Source: Corynebacterium sp. Marseille-P3884 (GTDB taxonomy: Bacteria; Actinomycetota; Actinomycetes; Mycobacteriales; Mycobacteriaceae). From it: DNA of 64,000 nt. This document shows positions 27,110-36,462 of the stretch, in pieces. Location: the NCBI RefSeq assembly GCF_017942225.1, contig NZ_JAGKSD010000011.1, forward strand, positions 16,158-80,157, given 5' to 3'. The position numbers and the translations under genes were made by a program. Position 1 is the first letter of the stretch, and each line of letters begins with the position of its first letter. The notes below the pieces were generated by a model that was not told where the DNA came from, did not search any database, and saw only the letters and a list, made by a program, of their open reading frames with translations.

Positions 27110-27871
27110 CTAGTGTCCGCCGCAACCGCAGCTGCCGCCACCGCAACCGCCGCCACCGCCGCAACCGGCAGCCATTGCGACCTGGCCAGCGAGCACCGCG
27201 GTGCCAGCAATGACTGAATTGCGCTCCGGCAGCTCGGCGCCGGAGTCGGGCAGGACTACGTCGAAGGGGAACGCGCCGTCGACGGAGACGTGAACGAAGC
27301 GCTCGCCGGTCAACGTGTTGGTGCGGTACTCAGCCTCCAGGACGCGGGCCGAGAATGCCGCGGCGGCGTCCGGGGCAGCAGCGGCACCGGAATTGACGCG
27401 CTCAGCTCCCTCGGACACGATCGTCCCCAGGGTCTCGCCGGTGGCGGCGAGGTATTCGTCGACGCTGCCGTAGTGCTGCACGTCAATAGCCAGGGCAGTG
27501 AAGCCCATTTCTTGCCACTCGAGGGTGGATTCGTCGACAAGCAATGGGCCCTGCGCAATATTCGCCGTGACGGACGCGATCGCGTTGCCCATCGGATCGA
27601 CGACATCGCAGAGCCCCACGACATCGTTGAGCATCGTGACATGCGCGTACGTGCGCGTCGTCGAATCGAAACCGGCGAATGTCGCGAACGGCTCAACAGC
27701 CAAAATGTTCAGCTGGGCGCCCGACGGGTCCGAAAACTGGATCAGCTGGCCGCCGCGCACCTCGCCCGTCACCGCGAGCTGATTCGACGCGATCGCGGCT
27801 TCGACGGCGTCCTGCCACCGCGAATAGCCCATGCCGATGCTGGATAGATCTGTCGTGATCGTCTCACTCAT
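27110..27871 (-). CDS. Conserved hypothetical protein with Cys/Gly-rich C-terminal tail
   Basis: 253 residues. The body is alpha/beta, starting MSETITTDLSSIGMGYSRWQDAVEAAI. The last about 20 residues are almost only Gly and Cys (CGGGGGCGGGSCGCGGH), five cysteines and a histidine in a glycine-rich string that could bind metal or mediate targeting. No family is recognised. ATG 27871 is preferred, with GGGAG 6 nt upstream; an open extension reaches 27910. Confidence 0.65.
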   Translation of the reverse strand: MSETITTDLSSIGMGYSRWQDAVEAAIASNQLAVTGEVRGGQLIQFSDPSGAQLNILAVEPFATFAGFDSTTRTYAHVTMLNDVVGLCDVVDPMGNAIASVTANIAQGPLLVDESTLEWQEMGFTALAIDVQHYGSVDEYLAATGETLGTIVSEGAERVNSGAAAAPDAAAAFSARVLEAEYRTNTLTGERFVHVSVDGAFPFDVVLPDSGAELPERNSVIAGTAVLAGQVAMAAGCGGGGGCGGGSCGCGGH

Positions 27872-27988
27872 AACTCCCGATCCTAGTGCCGGGGTGGCGG
27901 AAGGGAACAATCCGCCGTCGCACGCGGTTGCGAATGAGGAAGGCGTTTGTTTTGCCTGGACATGCAGCCATGCGACAATAAGGACTCA

Positions 27989-29509
27989 ATGACGAAACCT
28001 TTTTCCGTATTCTCCGCCGACTCTGACGATGAGACGGCCCACGACAAGCTCCTCGCGGAAGCGTTCCGCCACAACGCGCCGCCTGCCGCGCGCGACAGCG
28101 CGGACCCGACGGTCGGTTCGCTGGACCTCGCCGAGCGCAACGCTTTTCGACGCGTCATCCGCGACACCGAGATCCGCTCCGAAGACCACGAGGACATCTA
28201 CGAGGTTGAGTACCGCAAGCTGCGCCTCGAGCAGGTCATTCTGGTCGGCATGTGGACCGAGGGAACGATCGCCGAGGTCGAAGCGAACATGAACGAGCTG
28301 GCCGCGCTGGCCGAGACCGCTGGCGCCGACGTCGTGGAGATGCTCTACCAAAAGCGCGACAAGCCGGACCCGGGCACTTACATCGGCTCGGGCAAGGTCA
28401 GCGAGCTGCGCGACGTCGTGCACGCGACCGGTGCCGACACGGTGGTGTGCGACGGTGAGCTCTCGCCCGGCCAGATGGTGGCGCTCGAGGAAGCGCTGAA
28501 GGTCAAGGTGATCGACCGCACCATGCTCATTCTCGATATTTTCGCGCAGCACGCGAAGTCGAAAGAGGGCAAGGCCCAGGTCAGTCTCGCGCAAATGGAA
28601 TACCTCTATACCCGCACACGCGGTTGGGGCGGCAACCTGTCGCGCCAGGCAGGCGGACGCGCGGGCTCCAACGGCGGCGTGGGTCTGCGCGGCCCCGGTG
28701 AGACGCGCATCGAGGCGGACCGCCGTCGACTGCGTTCCGAGATGGCGAAGCTGCGCCGCGAGCTGGCAGGCATGAAAACGGCCCGCGACGTCAAGCGCGC
28801 CCAGCGCCAGCGCTCGACCATTCCGAAGATCGCGATCGCGGGTTACACCAACGCGGGCAAATCCTCGCTCATCAACGCCATGACGGATGCGGGCGTGCTG
28901 GTGGAGGACGCGCTATTCGCGACGCTGGATCCGTCGACACGCAAAGCCGAGCTTGCCGACGGCCGTTCCGTCGTGCTCACCGACACCGTCGGGTTTGTGC
29001 GCCACCTGCCCACGCAGCTTGTCGAAGCGTTCAAGTCCACCCTCGAGGAGGTCGCGGGCGCGGATTTGATGTTGCACGTCGTCGATGGTTCCGACCCGTT
29101 CCCGCTGAAGCAGATCAAGGCCGTGACCGAGGTGCTCGCCGAAATCACGCGCGACACAGGCGAGGAGATCCCGCCCGAGATCGTCGTGGTGAACAAGATC
29201 GACCAAGCTGATCCGGTCGTGTTGGCGGAGCTGCGCCACGCATTCGCCGATTCGGGTCGCGACGTCGTGTTCGTCTCCGCTCGCACGGGCGAAGGCATCG
29301 CGGAGCTCGAGGGCCGCATCGAGATGTTCCTCAACACGCTCGACGCACACGCGAGAATGCTCGTGCCGTACACGCGCGGCGACATCGTCTCCCGCCTCCA
29401 CGAAGAAGGCACAGTACGCAGCGAGGACTACAAGGAAGAGGGCACGCTTATCGACGTCCGCCTGCCCCGCGTCCTCGCCGACCAGTACTCCGAATTCGTG
29501 GTCGGCTGA
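27989..29509 (+). CDS. hflX: Ribosome-associated GTPase HflX
   Basis: A 506-residue protein. The N-terminal HflX domain has TYIGSGKVSELRD and VCDGELSPGQ, then the coiled GPGETRIEADRRRLRSEMAKLRREL. The G domain has GYTNAGKSSL (G1, about residue 292), DTVGFVRHLPTQLVEAFKSTLEEV (G3) and VVNKID (G4). HflX splits stalled or stressed 70S ribosomes. ATG 27989 has AAGGA upstream. It follows miaA-dapF in the same orientation, as in mycobacteria. Confidence 0.95.
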   Translation: MTKPFSVFSADSDDETAHDKLLAEAFRHNAPPAARDSADPTVGSLDLAERNAFRRVIRDTEIRSEDHEDIYEVEYRKLRLEQVILVGMWTEGTIAEVEANMNELAALAETAGADVVEMLYQKRDKPDPGTYIGSGKVSELRDVVHATGADTVVCDGELSPGQMVALEEALKVKVIDRTMLILDIFAQHAKSKEGKAQVSLAQMEYLYTRTRGWGGNLSRQAGGRAGSNGGVGLRGPGETRIEADRRRLRSEMAKLRRELAGMKTARDVKRAQRQRSTIPKIAIAGYTNAGKSSLINAMTDAGVLVEDALFATLDPSTRKAELADGRSVVLTDTVGFVRHLPTQLVEAFKSTLEEVAGADLMLHVVDGSDPFPLKQIKAVTEVLAEITRDTGEEIPPEIVVVNKIDQADPVVLAELRHAFADSGRDVVFVSARTGEGIAELEGRIEMFLNTLDAHARMLVPYTRGDIVSRLHEEGTVRSEDYKEEGTLIDVRLPRVLADQYSEFVVG

Positions 29510-29553
29510 GACGAATTCGCCGTGGCCGGACGCGGTGCTAGATTTGTGAGTCT

Positions 29554-30870
29554 GTGAGCTTTATTCCCTCCTGGACCGTCCACGGTGACGGCAAAACCAT
29601 CCAACCTGGATCTGTTGTTGCGCCAGAAGAGCGCTTGAGCTGGTCCCGCACAATCGGAATCGGCATGCAGCACGTCATCGCCATGTTCGGCGCAACGCTG
29701 CTGGTGCCCACCCTGACCGGCTTCCCGGTGAACACCACGCTGCTGTTTTCCGGTTTGGGCACCATCATCTTCCTGTCAATTACGCGCAACCGGTTGCCCA
29801 GCTACCTGGGGTCGTCGTTCGCGTTCATCGCCCCGCTGACAGCCTCGCAGCAGCACGGCATTGGTGCGCAGCTCGGCGGCATTCTCGTGACAGGTCTCGC
29901 GCTTATCGGCGTGGGGCTGCTGGTCACCTGGGCCGGCAAGCGCGTCATCGACGCTGTCATGCCGCCCGTGGTCACAGGCGCGATCGTCGCGCTGATCGGT
30001 TTGAACCTGGCGCCGACTGCTGTGGCGAACACCCAGACGCAGCCCGCCGTCGGCCTGGTCACCTTGGCGACGATTCTGATCGCCACCGCGTGTCTGCGCG
30101 GCATGGCTACGCGCTTGTCCATCCTCATCGGTGTGGTCACTGGGTGGGTGTTCGCGGCTGTGACCGGCAATCTTGCCGAAGACGCGGGCGAGACCATCGC
30201 CGCTGCTCCGTGGATCGGCCTGCCGACGTTCCACACCCCCGAATTTCATCTCTCGGCGATCCTGGTGACGCTGCCGGTGCTCGTCGTCCTCATCGCCGAG
30301 AATGTCGGCCACGTCAAAGCGGTCGCCGAGATGACACGCCGCGACCTCGACGACCTCGCCGGTCCCGCTCTTATCGGCGACGGCATCGCGACAACCCTCG
30401 CAGGTGGCTTCGGCGGCTCCGGCACCACCACTTATGCCGAGAATATCGGCGTCATGGCGGCCACCCGCGTCTACTCCACGGCCGCCTACTGGGTGGCGGC
30501 AGTCTTTGCCATCCTGCTCGCGTTCGTACCCAAATTCGGTGCTTTGATTTTCACCATTCCCGCCGGCGTGCTCGGCGGCGCGTGCCTGGTGCTCTATGGG
30601 CTCATCGGCATGCTGGGCGTGCGGATTTGGCAGGACAACCACGTCGACTTCAACAACCCCATCAACCTCACGATGGCGGCAGTCGCCCTGATCGTCGGCA
30701 TCGGCAACCTCACTTTCGAGATCGGCAATGTCACTTTGGAGGGCATCGCGCTCGGCTCCATCGGCATCATGGTTTTGTACCCGGTCATGCGGTGGGCGTA
30801 TGGCACCCTCGGCGAAGGTCGGCTCCTTCCCGCCGGCGACCGCGCTGCCACGATCGAAACCCGCGATTAA
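29554..30870 (+). CDS. Uracil-xanthine permease family (NCS2) transporter
   Basis: A 438-residue membrane protein with about 14 hydrophobic segments. NCS2 signatures are GMQHVIAMFGATLLVPTLTGFPVNTTLLFSGLGT, PSYLGSSFAFI and LIAENVGHVKAVAEMT with the substrate-site glutamate. GFGGSGTTTYAENIGVMAATRVYS is also present. The closest functional match is UraA/PyrP uracil:H+ symport. GTG 29554 lies 9 nt after a TAGATT -10-like box. It is monocistronic. Confidence 0.9.
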   Translation: MSFIPSWTVHGDGKTIQPGSVVAPEERLSWSRTIGIGMQHVIAMFGATLLVPTLTGFPVNTTLLFSGLGTIIFLSITRNRLPSYLGSSFAFIAPLTASQQHGIGAQLGGILVTGLALIGVGLLVTWAGKRVIDAVMPPVVTGAIVALIGLNLAPTAVANTQTQPAVGLVTLATILIATACLRGMATRLSILIGVVTGWVFAAVTGNLAEDAGETIAAAPWIGLPTFHTPEFHLSAILVTLPVLVVLIAENVGHVKAVAEMTRRDLDDLAGPALIGDGIATTLAGGFGGSGTTTYAENIGVMAATRVYSTAAYWVAAVFAILLAFVPKFGALIFTIPAGVLGGACLVLYGLIGMLGVRIWQDNHVDFNNPINLTMAAVALIVGIGNLTFEIGNVTLEGIALGSIGIMVLYPVMRWAYGTLGEGRLLPAGDRAATIETRD

Positions 30871-30989
30871 ACCACGCGGGAGACACCGCGCGCATCCCGG
30901 GGCCTGTCAGCCTGTGGACAACTCGCGTTATCCACAGGCCCACATCCGTCTCGATTGACGGTTCCGCGCTGATCTTTAGTCTGCGGGGT

Positions 30990-32075
30990 ATGAGCACATT
31001 TGCTTCATTCCTCGACACGCAGACTGCCGACGCCTTAGACGTCCTCGCCGATTTCGACCGCGAGGCCGCTCTTGCCGCCGGCATTCGACCGAGCCATGTC
31101 GACGAATGGCAGCTCGTCCGTGATACCTACTTCGGAACCACCACATGGACCGCGCAGCAGCGGCTCGCCGTGGAGGTGGTGCGCTCGCGGAAGATGAGTA
31201 TCGACCAGCTAGCGCTTATCGAGAAACAGCTCAAGAAAGTCAAAGATCCCCGCCAGAAGTGGGAGCTGCGGTTCGAGCTGTTGGGGGTGAGCGGGAGGTA
31301 TGAGACGGTGCGTCGTAAAGCGAAAGCTTTGATCGGCGAGGAAAAGAAACCCGCGCGGAAGCAACTGTGCTTCTCGAAAACGCGCAACGGACGCCGCACG
31401 ATGACCGTCACCGCCGACGAACGCGACCTCGCCGACCTCGAGCACGCGCTTCTGCGCGGCATCGACCCGTCGAAAGCCGCCGCACCGCAAATGCTCGCAA
31501 ACTTCCTGCAGCTCATGCGCAGCGGTAATGCCGGTGTCCCGGCCGCTGTACCGCGACCCATCGTGCTCGTTCCGCTGCCCGCATACAGCCGGATCATGGC
31601 GGGCGACGGCGACGATATCCGCCTCGGGCTTACCGACGCCACCACCATGACCGGTGCGGAATTCCTCCAGCAATGCGTCAGCGAAGAACTCGAACTCGCC
31701 GCAGTGCACCCGCAAGAAGGACCTGTGAACCTTTACCGGGCGCAGCGGTTGGCGAACCAGAAGCAGCGCGACCTCGCGCGGGTGTCCTCGCCTGTGTGCC
31801 CGGTGCCCGGCTGCCGCCACGGCGCTGACGCGTGCGAAATCCACCACATCACAGCGTGGAAGAACGGGGGAGAGACCAACGCCGCGAATCTCGCGCCGCT
31901 GTGCAGGTACCACAACCGCGTCAACGACGACGACCCGTGGCGCGCGAAACGCGGCCGCATCGAACGCGTGCGGGGAACACCGATGTGGCGCTCGCCCCGC
32001 GGATACCTCGTGCCCAACGACTACCACCCGTACGCGGCAGTAGACACCCTGTTCGGGCCGAGAGGGCCGACATAG
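30990..32075 (+). CDS. HNH endonuclease domain protein (DUF222-type)
   Basis: A 361-residue protein. A helical N-terminal region of the actinobacterial DUF222/13E12 type is followed by a C-terminal HNH nuclease motif: CPVPGCRHGADACEIHHITAWKNGGETNAANLAPLCRYHNR (about residues 268-308), with zinc-binding cysteines and the catalytic HH. Such genes are abundant, fast-evolving and of unknown role. TTGACG (30955) and TAGTCT (30977-30982) form a promoter, and ATG 30990 lies 7 nt after the -10, a leaderless start. The much longer open frame upstream is a shadow. Confidence 0.85.
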   Translation: MSTFASFLDTQTADALDVLADFDREAALAAGIRPSHVDEWQLVRDTYFGTTTWTAQQRLAVEVVRSRKMSIDQLALIEKQLKKVKDPRQKWELRFELLGVSGRYETVRRKAKALIGEEKKPARKQLCFSKTRNGRRTMTVTADERDLADLEHALLRGIDPSKAAAPQMLANFLQLMRSGNAGVPAAVPRPIVLVPLPAYSRIMAGDGDDIRLGLTDATTMTGAEFLQQCVSEELELAAVHPQEGPVNLYRAQRLANQKQRDLARVSSPVCPVPGCRHGADACEIHHITAWKNGGETNAANLAPLCRYHNRVNDDDPWRAKRGRIERVRGTPMWRSPRGYLVPNDYHPYAAVDTLFGPRGPT

Positions 32076-32078
32076 AAA

Positions 32079-32105
32079 AAGCTCCGGCACTTAAAGCCGG
32101 AGCTT
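32079..32105 (-). terminator. Rho-independent terminator of ptsH
   Basis: A 10-bp perfect stem, AAGCTCCGGC (32079-32088) with GCCGGAGCTT (32096-32105), and a 7-base loop. Read on the minus strand it is followed by a T-run, so it ends the ptsH transcript. It may also stop the convergent HNH gene. Confidence 0.85.
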
Positions 32106-32122
32106 GGACAGGCGACGTTTTC

Positions 32123-32392
32123 TTATTCGTCGTCCAGGTTGGACTCGATGAGTGCCGCGATCTTCTCAACGGCCTCGTCGTTATCGGACGAGACAGTCAC
32201 CTCGGCGCCGTGCTCTGCTCCCATGGCCATGATCATCAGGGACGATGCGGCATCCGTCTCATCGTCCTCGTCGCCGCCGACGAGGGTGAGAATGATGTCG
32301 TCGTCGTACTCGCCGGCCGCTTCCGCGATCACGGTCGCTGGGCGGGCGTGCAGCCCTACGGTGGAGCCGACGGTGACTGTTTTGGAAGCCAT
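32123..32392 (-). CDS. ptsH: Phosphocarrier protein HPr
   Basis: An 89-residue PTS phosphocarrier. The phosphorylated histidine is H15 in STVGLHARPAT. The regulatory serine region reads DAASSLMIMAMGAE. It transfers phosphate from enzyme I to EII permeases such as PtsF next door. ATG 32392 has AAAGGA upstream. It is last in the fruR-fruK-ptsF-ptsH gene string, with a strong terminator after it. An open extension to 32617 is antisense or upstream noise. Confidence 0.96.
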   Translation of the reverse strand: MASKTVTVGSTVGLHARPATVIAEAAGEYDDDIILTLVGGDEDDETDAASSLMIMAMGAEHGAEVTVSSDNDEAVEKIAALIESNLDDE

Positions 32393-32456
32393 GTGAAGTC
32401 CTTTCTCTGGGGCGCGTTTGCGACCTATCGTAGGAGATTTTTGCAGTGCCGAACGG

Positions 32457-34481
32457 TTACGCGGCGGAGGCTGTCGGTGTCGGTTCGGGAGCCACAGCGT
32501 TGTGCGCTGCCTCCTCAATGGTCTTGTTAGGCCACAGGCGCTTGGCGGCGATGACGGCAAGTGCTGCGACTGCCACGCCGGCTGCCAGGGCGATGAAGAG
32601 GCCCCACCACGGCTCATATGCGAAAATGACGAAGATGCCGCCGTGCGGTGCCTTCACACCCACGCCGAGCGCCATCGAGGTCGCGCCGGCAGCGGCGCCG
32701 CCCAGCATCATCGACGGAATGACGCGCAACGGGTCGGCCGCGGCGAACGGGATCGCACCCTCGGACACGAATGACAAGCCGAGCAGCCACGCTGATTTTC
32801 CGTTCTCCTGCTCAGCGGGGGTGAAGAGCTTTGCGCGGAGGAATGTCGCAACAGACAGGGCGATCGGCGGGACCATGCCGGAGATCATGACAGCAGCCAT
32901 GACCTCGTAGGCGGCGTCGGTTCCCGCTGACAGGCCTGCAGTACCGAAGAGATAGGCAGCCTTGTTCACGGGGCCGCCGAGGTCGAAGCACATCATGAGA
33001 CCGACGATGACGCCGAGCAGAATTGCCGACGAGCCGCTCATCGACTCCAACCACCCCTGCAAGCTCGTCATGATTGCGCCAAGCGGGCGACCGAGCAGCA
33101 GGAACATGAGCAGACCCACGGTCAGCGATGTCAGCAGCGGAATGATCACCACCGGCATCAGCGAACCGAGCCAGCGCGGCACCTTCCACGAGCCGATCCA
33201 ATACGCGATGAGACCGGCAAGCAGACCGGTAACCAAACCGCCGATGAAACCGGCGCCGACCATCACGGAGATAGCGCCGCCGATAAAACCAGGAGCGATG
33301 CCGGGGCGCCCGGCGATGCCGTAGCCGATATAGCCGGAGAGAGCAGCGACGACGAATTGCATTGCCAATTGCCCGATGGCGAAGAGGACCGCGCCGAGGT
33401 ACAAGGCCCAGCCGGAGCGGTCGAAGTGGACGGGGGCTCCGTCGATAAGCACATCGTTGCCCGGCAAATTCGTCGGCGAATACTCGAGCGGAATGACCTG
33501 CCAACCACCTGCGACGTCGTAGCCGCCAACGAGGAAACCGAGCGCGAGCAACAACCCGCCGGCTGCGACGAACGGCACCATGTAGGACACGCCCGTCATG
33601 ACGGCTTGCTGGATGCGCTTCGGCCAGCCGACGTCGCCGCGCGTTTCGACAGCGGTGGCGGCAACGCGCCGGGCGTGCGGGTTGTCGGCGGCGGCAATCG
33701 CCTCGTCGATCATCGCGTTGGGCTCGTTGATGCCACGCTTGACAGGGCTGTCCACGACAGGTTTGCCCGCGAAGCGCTCCCGGTCGCGCACGGCAACATC
33801 GTGGGCGAAGATGACGGCATCCGCCGAATCGATGAACTCCTGGTCGACCCGGCCCCCGCCCGACGACCCCTGAGGTTCGATGCGTAGCTCGACATCGTCG
33901 CGGCCTTGCGCCGCCTGTTCGAGAGCGTCGGCGGCCATGTAGGTGTGCGCGATGCCCGTTGCGCACGACGTGACGGCGACGATGCGCTTCTTCGGCGCGG
34001 ATGCTGCGCCCGAGCTGCTTTTCTTCGTCGCGCTGAGCACCTCGTCGACGGCTGCGACGATGTCCGCAGGGGTCGCGGCAGTGCGCAGCTTATCGACGAA
34101 ATCCCCCCGCACCAGCGCCCGCGCCAACTTCGACAGAATCTTCAAGTGTTCCTTGCCGCCTCCCTCAGGGGCGGCGATGAGGAAGACGAGTTCGGCGTCG
34201 CCGTCTGGGCCTGCGAAATCGACGGGGCGGGACAGACGCGCAAAAGCAAGCGTCGGTTCTTTCACCGCGGAGGTGCGGCAGTGGGGGATTGCCACGCGGC
34301 CGTTGACGCCGGTGCCGGTTTTCTCTTCGCGGGCGGTGGCGGCGTCGGCAAGCGTGCTCGGCTCGTTGGTTCGTCCTGCCTCCGCAACGATCGAAGCGAG
34401 GTGTCCGATGACATCGCCGGGCGTTTCCCCGAAGTCGCAGTCGAGCCGGACGAGGTCCGGGGTGATGGTGGGTGAAGACAC
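32457..34481 (-). CDS. ptsF: Fructose-specific PTS permease EIIABC
   Basis: A 674-residue fusion in A-B-C order. The EIIA active histidine is in GRVAIPHCRTSAVKEPTLAFARL (about residue 62), and the EIIB phospho-cysteine is in AVTSCATGIAHTYMAADALEQA (about residue 171). The EIIC membrane domain begins near residue 290 (GVSYMVPFVAAGGLLLALGFLVGG). It imports fructose as fructose-1-phosphate for FruK. GTG start 34481 lies 13 bases after the fruK stop. Both LID- and VDK-frame copies of the recurrent 11-mer occur inside it. Confidence 0.95.
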   Translation of the reverse strand: MSSPTITPDLVRLDCDFGETPGDVIGHLASIVAEAGRTNEPSTLADAATAREEKTGTGVNGRVAIPHCRTSAVKEPTLAFARLSRPVDFAGPDGDAELVFLIAAPEGGGKEHLKILSKLARALVRGDFVDKLRTAATPADIVAAVDEVLSATKKSSSGAASAPKKRIVAVTSCATGIAHTYMAADALEQAAQGRDDVELRIEPQGSSGGGRVDQEFIDSADAVIFAHDVAVRDRERFAGKPVVDSPVKRGINEPNAMIDEAIAAADNPHARRVAATAVETRGDVGWPKRIQQAVMTGVSYMVPFVAAGGLLLALGFLVGGYDVAGGWQVIPLEYSPTNLPGNDVLIDGAPVHFDRSGWALYLGAVLFAIGQLAMQFVVAALSGYIGYGIAGRPGIAPGFIGGAISVMVGAGFIGGLVTGLLAGLIAYWIGSWKVPRWLGSLMPVVIIPLLTSLTVGLLMFLLLGRPLGAIMTSLQGWLESMSGSSAILLGVIVGLMMCFDLGGPVNKAAYLFGTAGLSAGTDAAYEVMAAVMISGMVPPIALSVATFLRAKLFTPAEQENGKSAWLLGLSFVSEGAIPFAAADPLRVIPSMMLGGAAAGATSMALGVGVKAPHGGIFVIFAYEPWWGLFIALAAGVAVAALAVIAAKRLWPNKTIEEAAHNAVAPEPTPTASAA

Positions 34482-34494
34482 GGTGTGGCCTTTC

Positions 34495-35460
34495 TTAGAG
34501 TTCGCGCACTAGGGTGCGTTCGAGATCGATGTCGTCCGGGGAGGGGCTTTCAGTGCCGGGGTTCGCGGCGGCTGCGGTGCCGTAGGCGACGGCGTGGCGG
34601 AGCGCGTCGGGGAAATCCGCGCCGTTCAGGCGCGCTAGGACATAGCCTGCCAGTGCGCTGTCGCCCGCACCGACGGTGGAGCGCACCTGCGCGGGTGGGG
34701 CGGCGGCGTGCCATGCGCCGTGCGCGGTGACAAGGCATGCGCCGGCTCCGCCGAGGGTGACGAGCACGTCGCTCATGCCCTTTTCGACGAGCTCCCGCGC
34801 GGCATCTGCGACCTGTTCGAAACAGCCGCTTTCTGCTTGGCGTTGGAGTTCGGCACCGTCGCGTCCGCAGAGTTGACCAAGCTCAAAAGCATTCGGCTTG
34901 ACGACGTCCGGCGCCGCCCCGTCCACCTGTTCCCCCAACTGTTTGAGAGGTTCGTCCGAAGTGTCAACAGCGATCAGCACCTCGGGGCAGGTCGTGCGCA
35001 GAGCGCGGATGAGCGTCGGGTACCAGTCTGCCGGTGCTCCTGGCGGAAGCGACCCGGCGAGGACCACTGCCTTTGTCGCCGGTGCGGATGCAGCCGTAGT
35101 GAGCTCCGCTTCAAGCGCTCGCATGACGGTCTCCGTGAGCGCTGCGCCGGGCTCGTTGAGCTTGGTCGTTCGTCCGTCGGCTTCGGTGACGGTGGTATTC
35201 GTCCGGACTGCACCGTCGACCGGAATCGTCCGCAGTCGGAGACCAGTCCGAGCCGTAAGAGCGACAAAGGGGTCGTGCTGGGCGGCGGGTGCGATGGCAA
35301 CGGTGTCGCGGCCGGCTTTCACCATGGCGCTGGCGACGTTGATTCCTTTACCCCCGGGCTGCCGGAGACTGCGCGTCACGCGGAGTACTCCGCCGAGTTC
35401 AAGACGGTTGACGCACATTGTCACGTCGATGCTCGGGTTGGCGGTGAATGTCACAATCAC
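34495..35460 (-). CDS. fruK: 1-phosphofructokinase
   Basis: A 321-residue PfkB-family kinase converting fructose-1-phosphate to fructose-1,6-bisphosphate. The N-terminus is MIVTFTANPSIDVTMCVNRLELGGVLR with the substrate-binding PGGKGINVA, and the C-terminal PfkB signature is STVGAGDSALAGYVLARL with the catalytic aspartate. It lies between fruR and ptsF; a 144-base gap upstream holds a candidate FruR site. Confidence 0.94.
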   Translation of the reverse strand: MIVTFTANPSIDVTMCVNRLELGGVLRVTRSLRQPGGKGINVASAMVKAGRDTVAIAPAAQHDPFVALTARTGLRLRTIPVDGAVRTNTTVTEADGRTTKLNEPGAALTETVMRALEAELTTAASAPATKAVVLAGSLPPGAPADWYPTLIRALRTTCPEVLIAVDTSDEPLKQLGEQVDGAAPDVVKPNAFELGQLCGRDGAELQRQAESGCFEQVADAARELVEKGMSDVLVTLGGAGACLVTAHGAWHAAAPPAQVRSTVGAGDSALAGYVLARLNGADFPDALRHAVAYGTAAAANPGTESPSPDDIDLERTLVREL

Positions 35461-35541
35461 GTGGAGTGTCCCTTCCTGGCCCTTGGCGTGCGCAGGGTGA
35501 GCCTCCTCCGAATATGGGGGTAGAGGAGTCGTGTCCCTTCA

Positions 35542-35584
35542 TGTCCGAGTATGCCCGGTTGTGTGACTGTGCTCAACAATCGGG
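35542..35584 (-). promoter_or_regulatory. Candidate FruR operator upstream of fruK-ptsF
   Basis: TGTCCGAGTATGCCCGGTT (35542-35560) matches 16 of 19 bases of a second site at 36479-36497 before fruR. A CAATCGGG element (35577-35584) forms an inverted partner to its CCCGGTTG end. The pair of sites in both fru promoters argues for binding by the local DeoR-type regulator. Confidence 0.55.
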
Positions 35585-35604
35585 GCACCAGTGCGGGAGG
35601 GGGC

Positions 35605-36384
35605 TTACTCGGCCAGGATCACGTCGACACCGAGCTCGGTCAGCTCATCGACGAAGGATGACGGTGCGTCGGTGTCCGTGACAACGACGTCGACACTGTC
35701 GAGCCCCGCGAAGCTGACCAGGTAATCGCTTCCCAACTTCGAGGAATCGCACAGCACAACTACCTTGCGGGCATTGGTCACCATTGCTGATTTCACTGCC
35801 GCTTCCTGTGCGTCGGCCGTCGATAAGCCGTGATCGACGGTGAGGGCATTGGTGCCGATGAACGCGACGTCGGCACGCAAAAGCGCGAGCGTGCGAAGCG
35901 CTGTGTCCCCGACAACTGCCTGCGTAATGGCGCGCACAGTACCGCCGAGCAACTGGATGTTGAGCTTTCCCGAGCTGGACAGGTCGACTGCGATCGGCAA
36001 AGAATTCGTCACGAACGACAATGACGGTGCACCAGGCGCGTCTTTGATCAATCCTGCGAGGACGTTGGTCGTCGTGCCCGCGTCGAGGAAGACCGACCCT
36101 TCGCCGGAAGGCAGGAATTGCAGCGCGGCTTTCGCGATCGCTGACTTCGCCGTCGTCGCCGAGCGGAGGCGGGTGTCCAAGGGAAGCTCTGTGGTCAGGT
36201 ACGACTGACTCGACACCGCACCGCCGTGCACGCGCTGAACAATGCCGTCGCGGTCGAGGACAGCAAGGTCGCGGCGGATTGTTTCAGCTGTGACGTCGAA
36301 TTTATCGGAGAGTTCGGTAACGTTGACGCGCCCCTCGACTGCTGTCAGGGACGCGATTTGGCGGCGCCGCTCTTCGGCGTACAT
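35605..36384 (-). CDS. fruR: DeoR-family transcriptional regulator of fructose metabolism (FruR)
   Basis: A 259-residue protein. The DeoR helix-turn-helix MYAEERRRQIASLTAVEGRVNVTELSDKFDVTAETIRRDLAVLDRDGIVQRVHGGAV is followed by a sugar-phosphate sensor domain (SVFLDAGTTTNVLAGLI, FIGTNALTVDHGLSTADAQEAAVKSAMV). Position and family fit FruR of the corynebacterial fru-pts locus. ATG 36384, preceded by GGAAGGAAG, is preferred over the open extension to 36426. Confidence 0.9.
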   Translation of the reverse strand: MYAEERRRQIASLTAVEGRVNVTELSDKFDVTAETIRRDLAVLDRDGIVQRVHGGAVSSQSYLTTELPLDTRLRSATTAKSAIAKAALQFLPSGEGSVFLDAGTTTNVLAGLIKDAPGAPSLSFVTNSLPIAVDLSSSGKLNIQLLGGTVRAITQAVVGDTALRTLALLRADVAFIGTNALTVDHGLSTADAQEAAVKSAMVTNARKVVVLCDSSKLGSDYLVSFAGLDSVDVVVTDTDAPSSFVDELTELGVDVILAE

Positions 36385-36462
36385 GGGCACTTCCTTCCAG
36401 GGCCTCGAACATCGCGTGCGAGGCACTCACGCTCGTGCACCATTATTCCCACAAAGAGAACG

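Noticed and set aside
30090..30989. N-terminal extension of the HNH gene through the NCS2 permease gene
   Set aside because: It would overlap a well-supported transporter out of frame, and a clear promoter lies right before ATG 30990.
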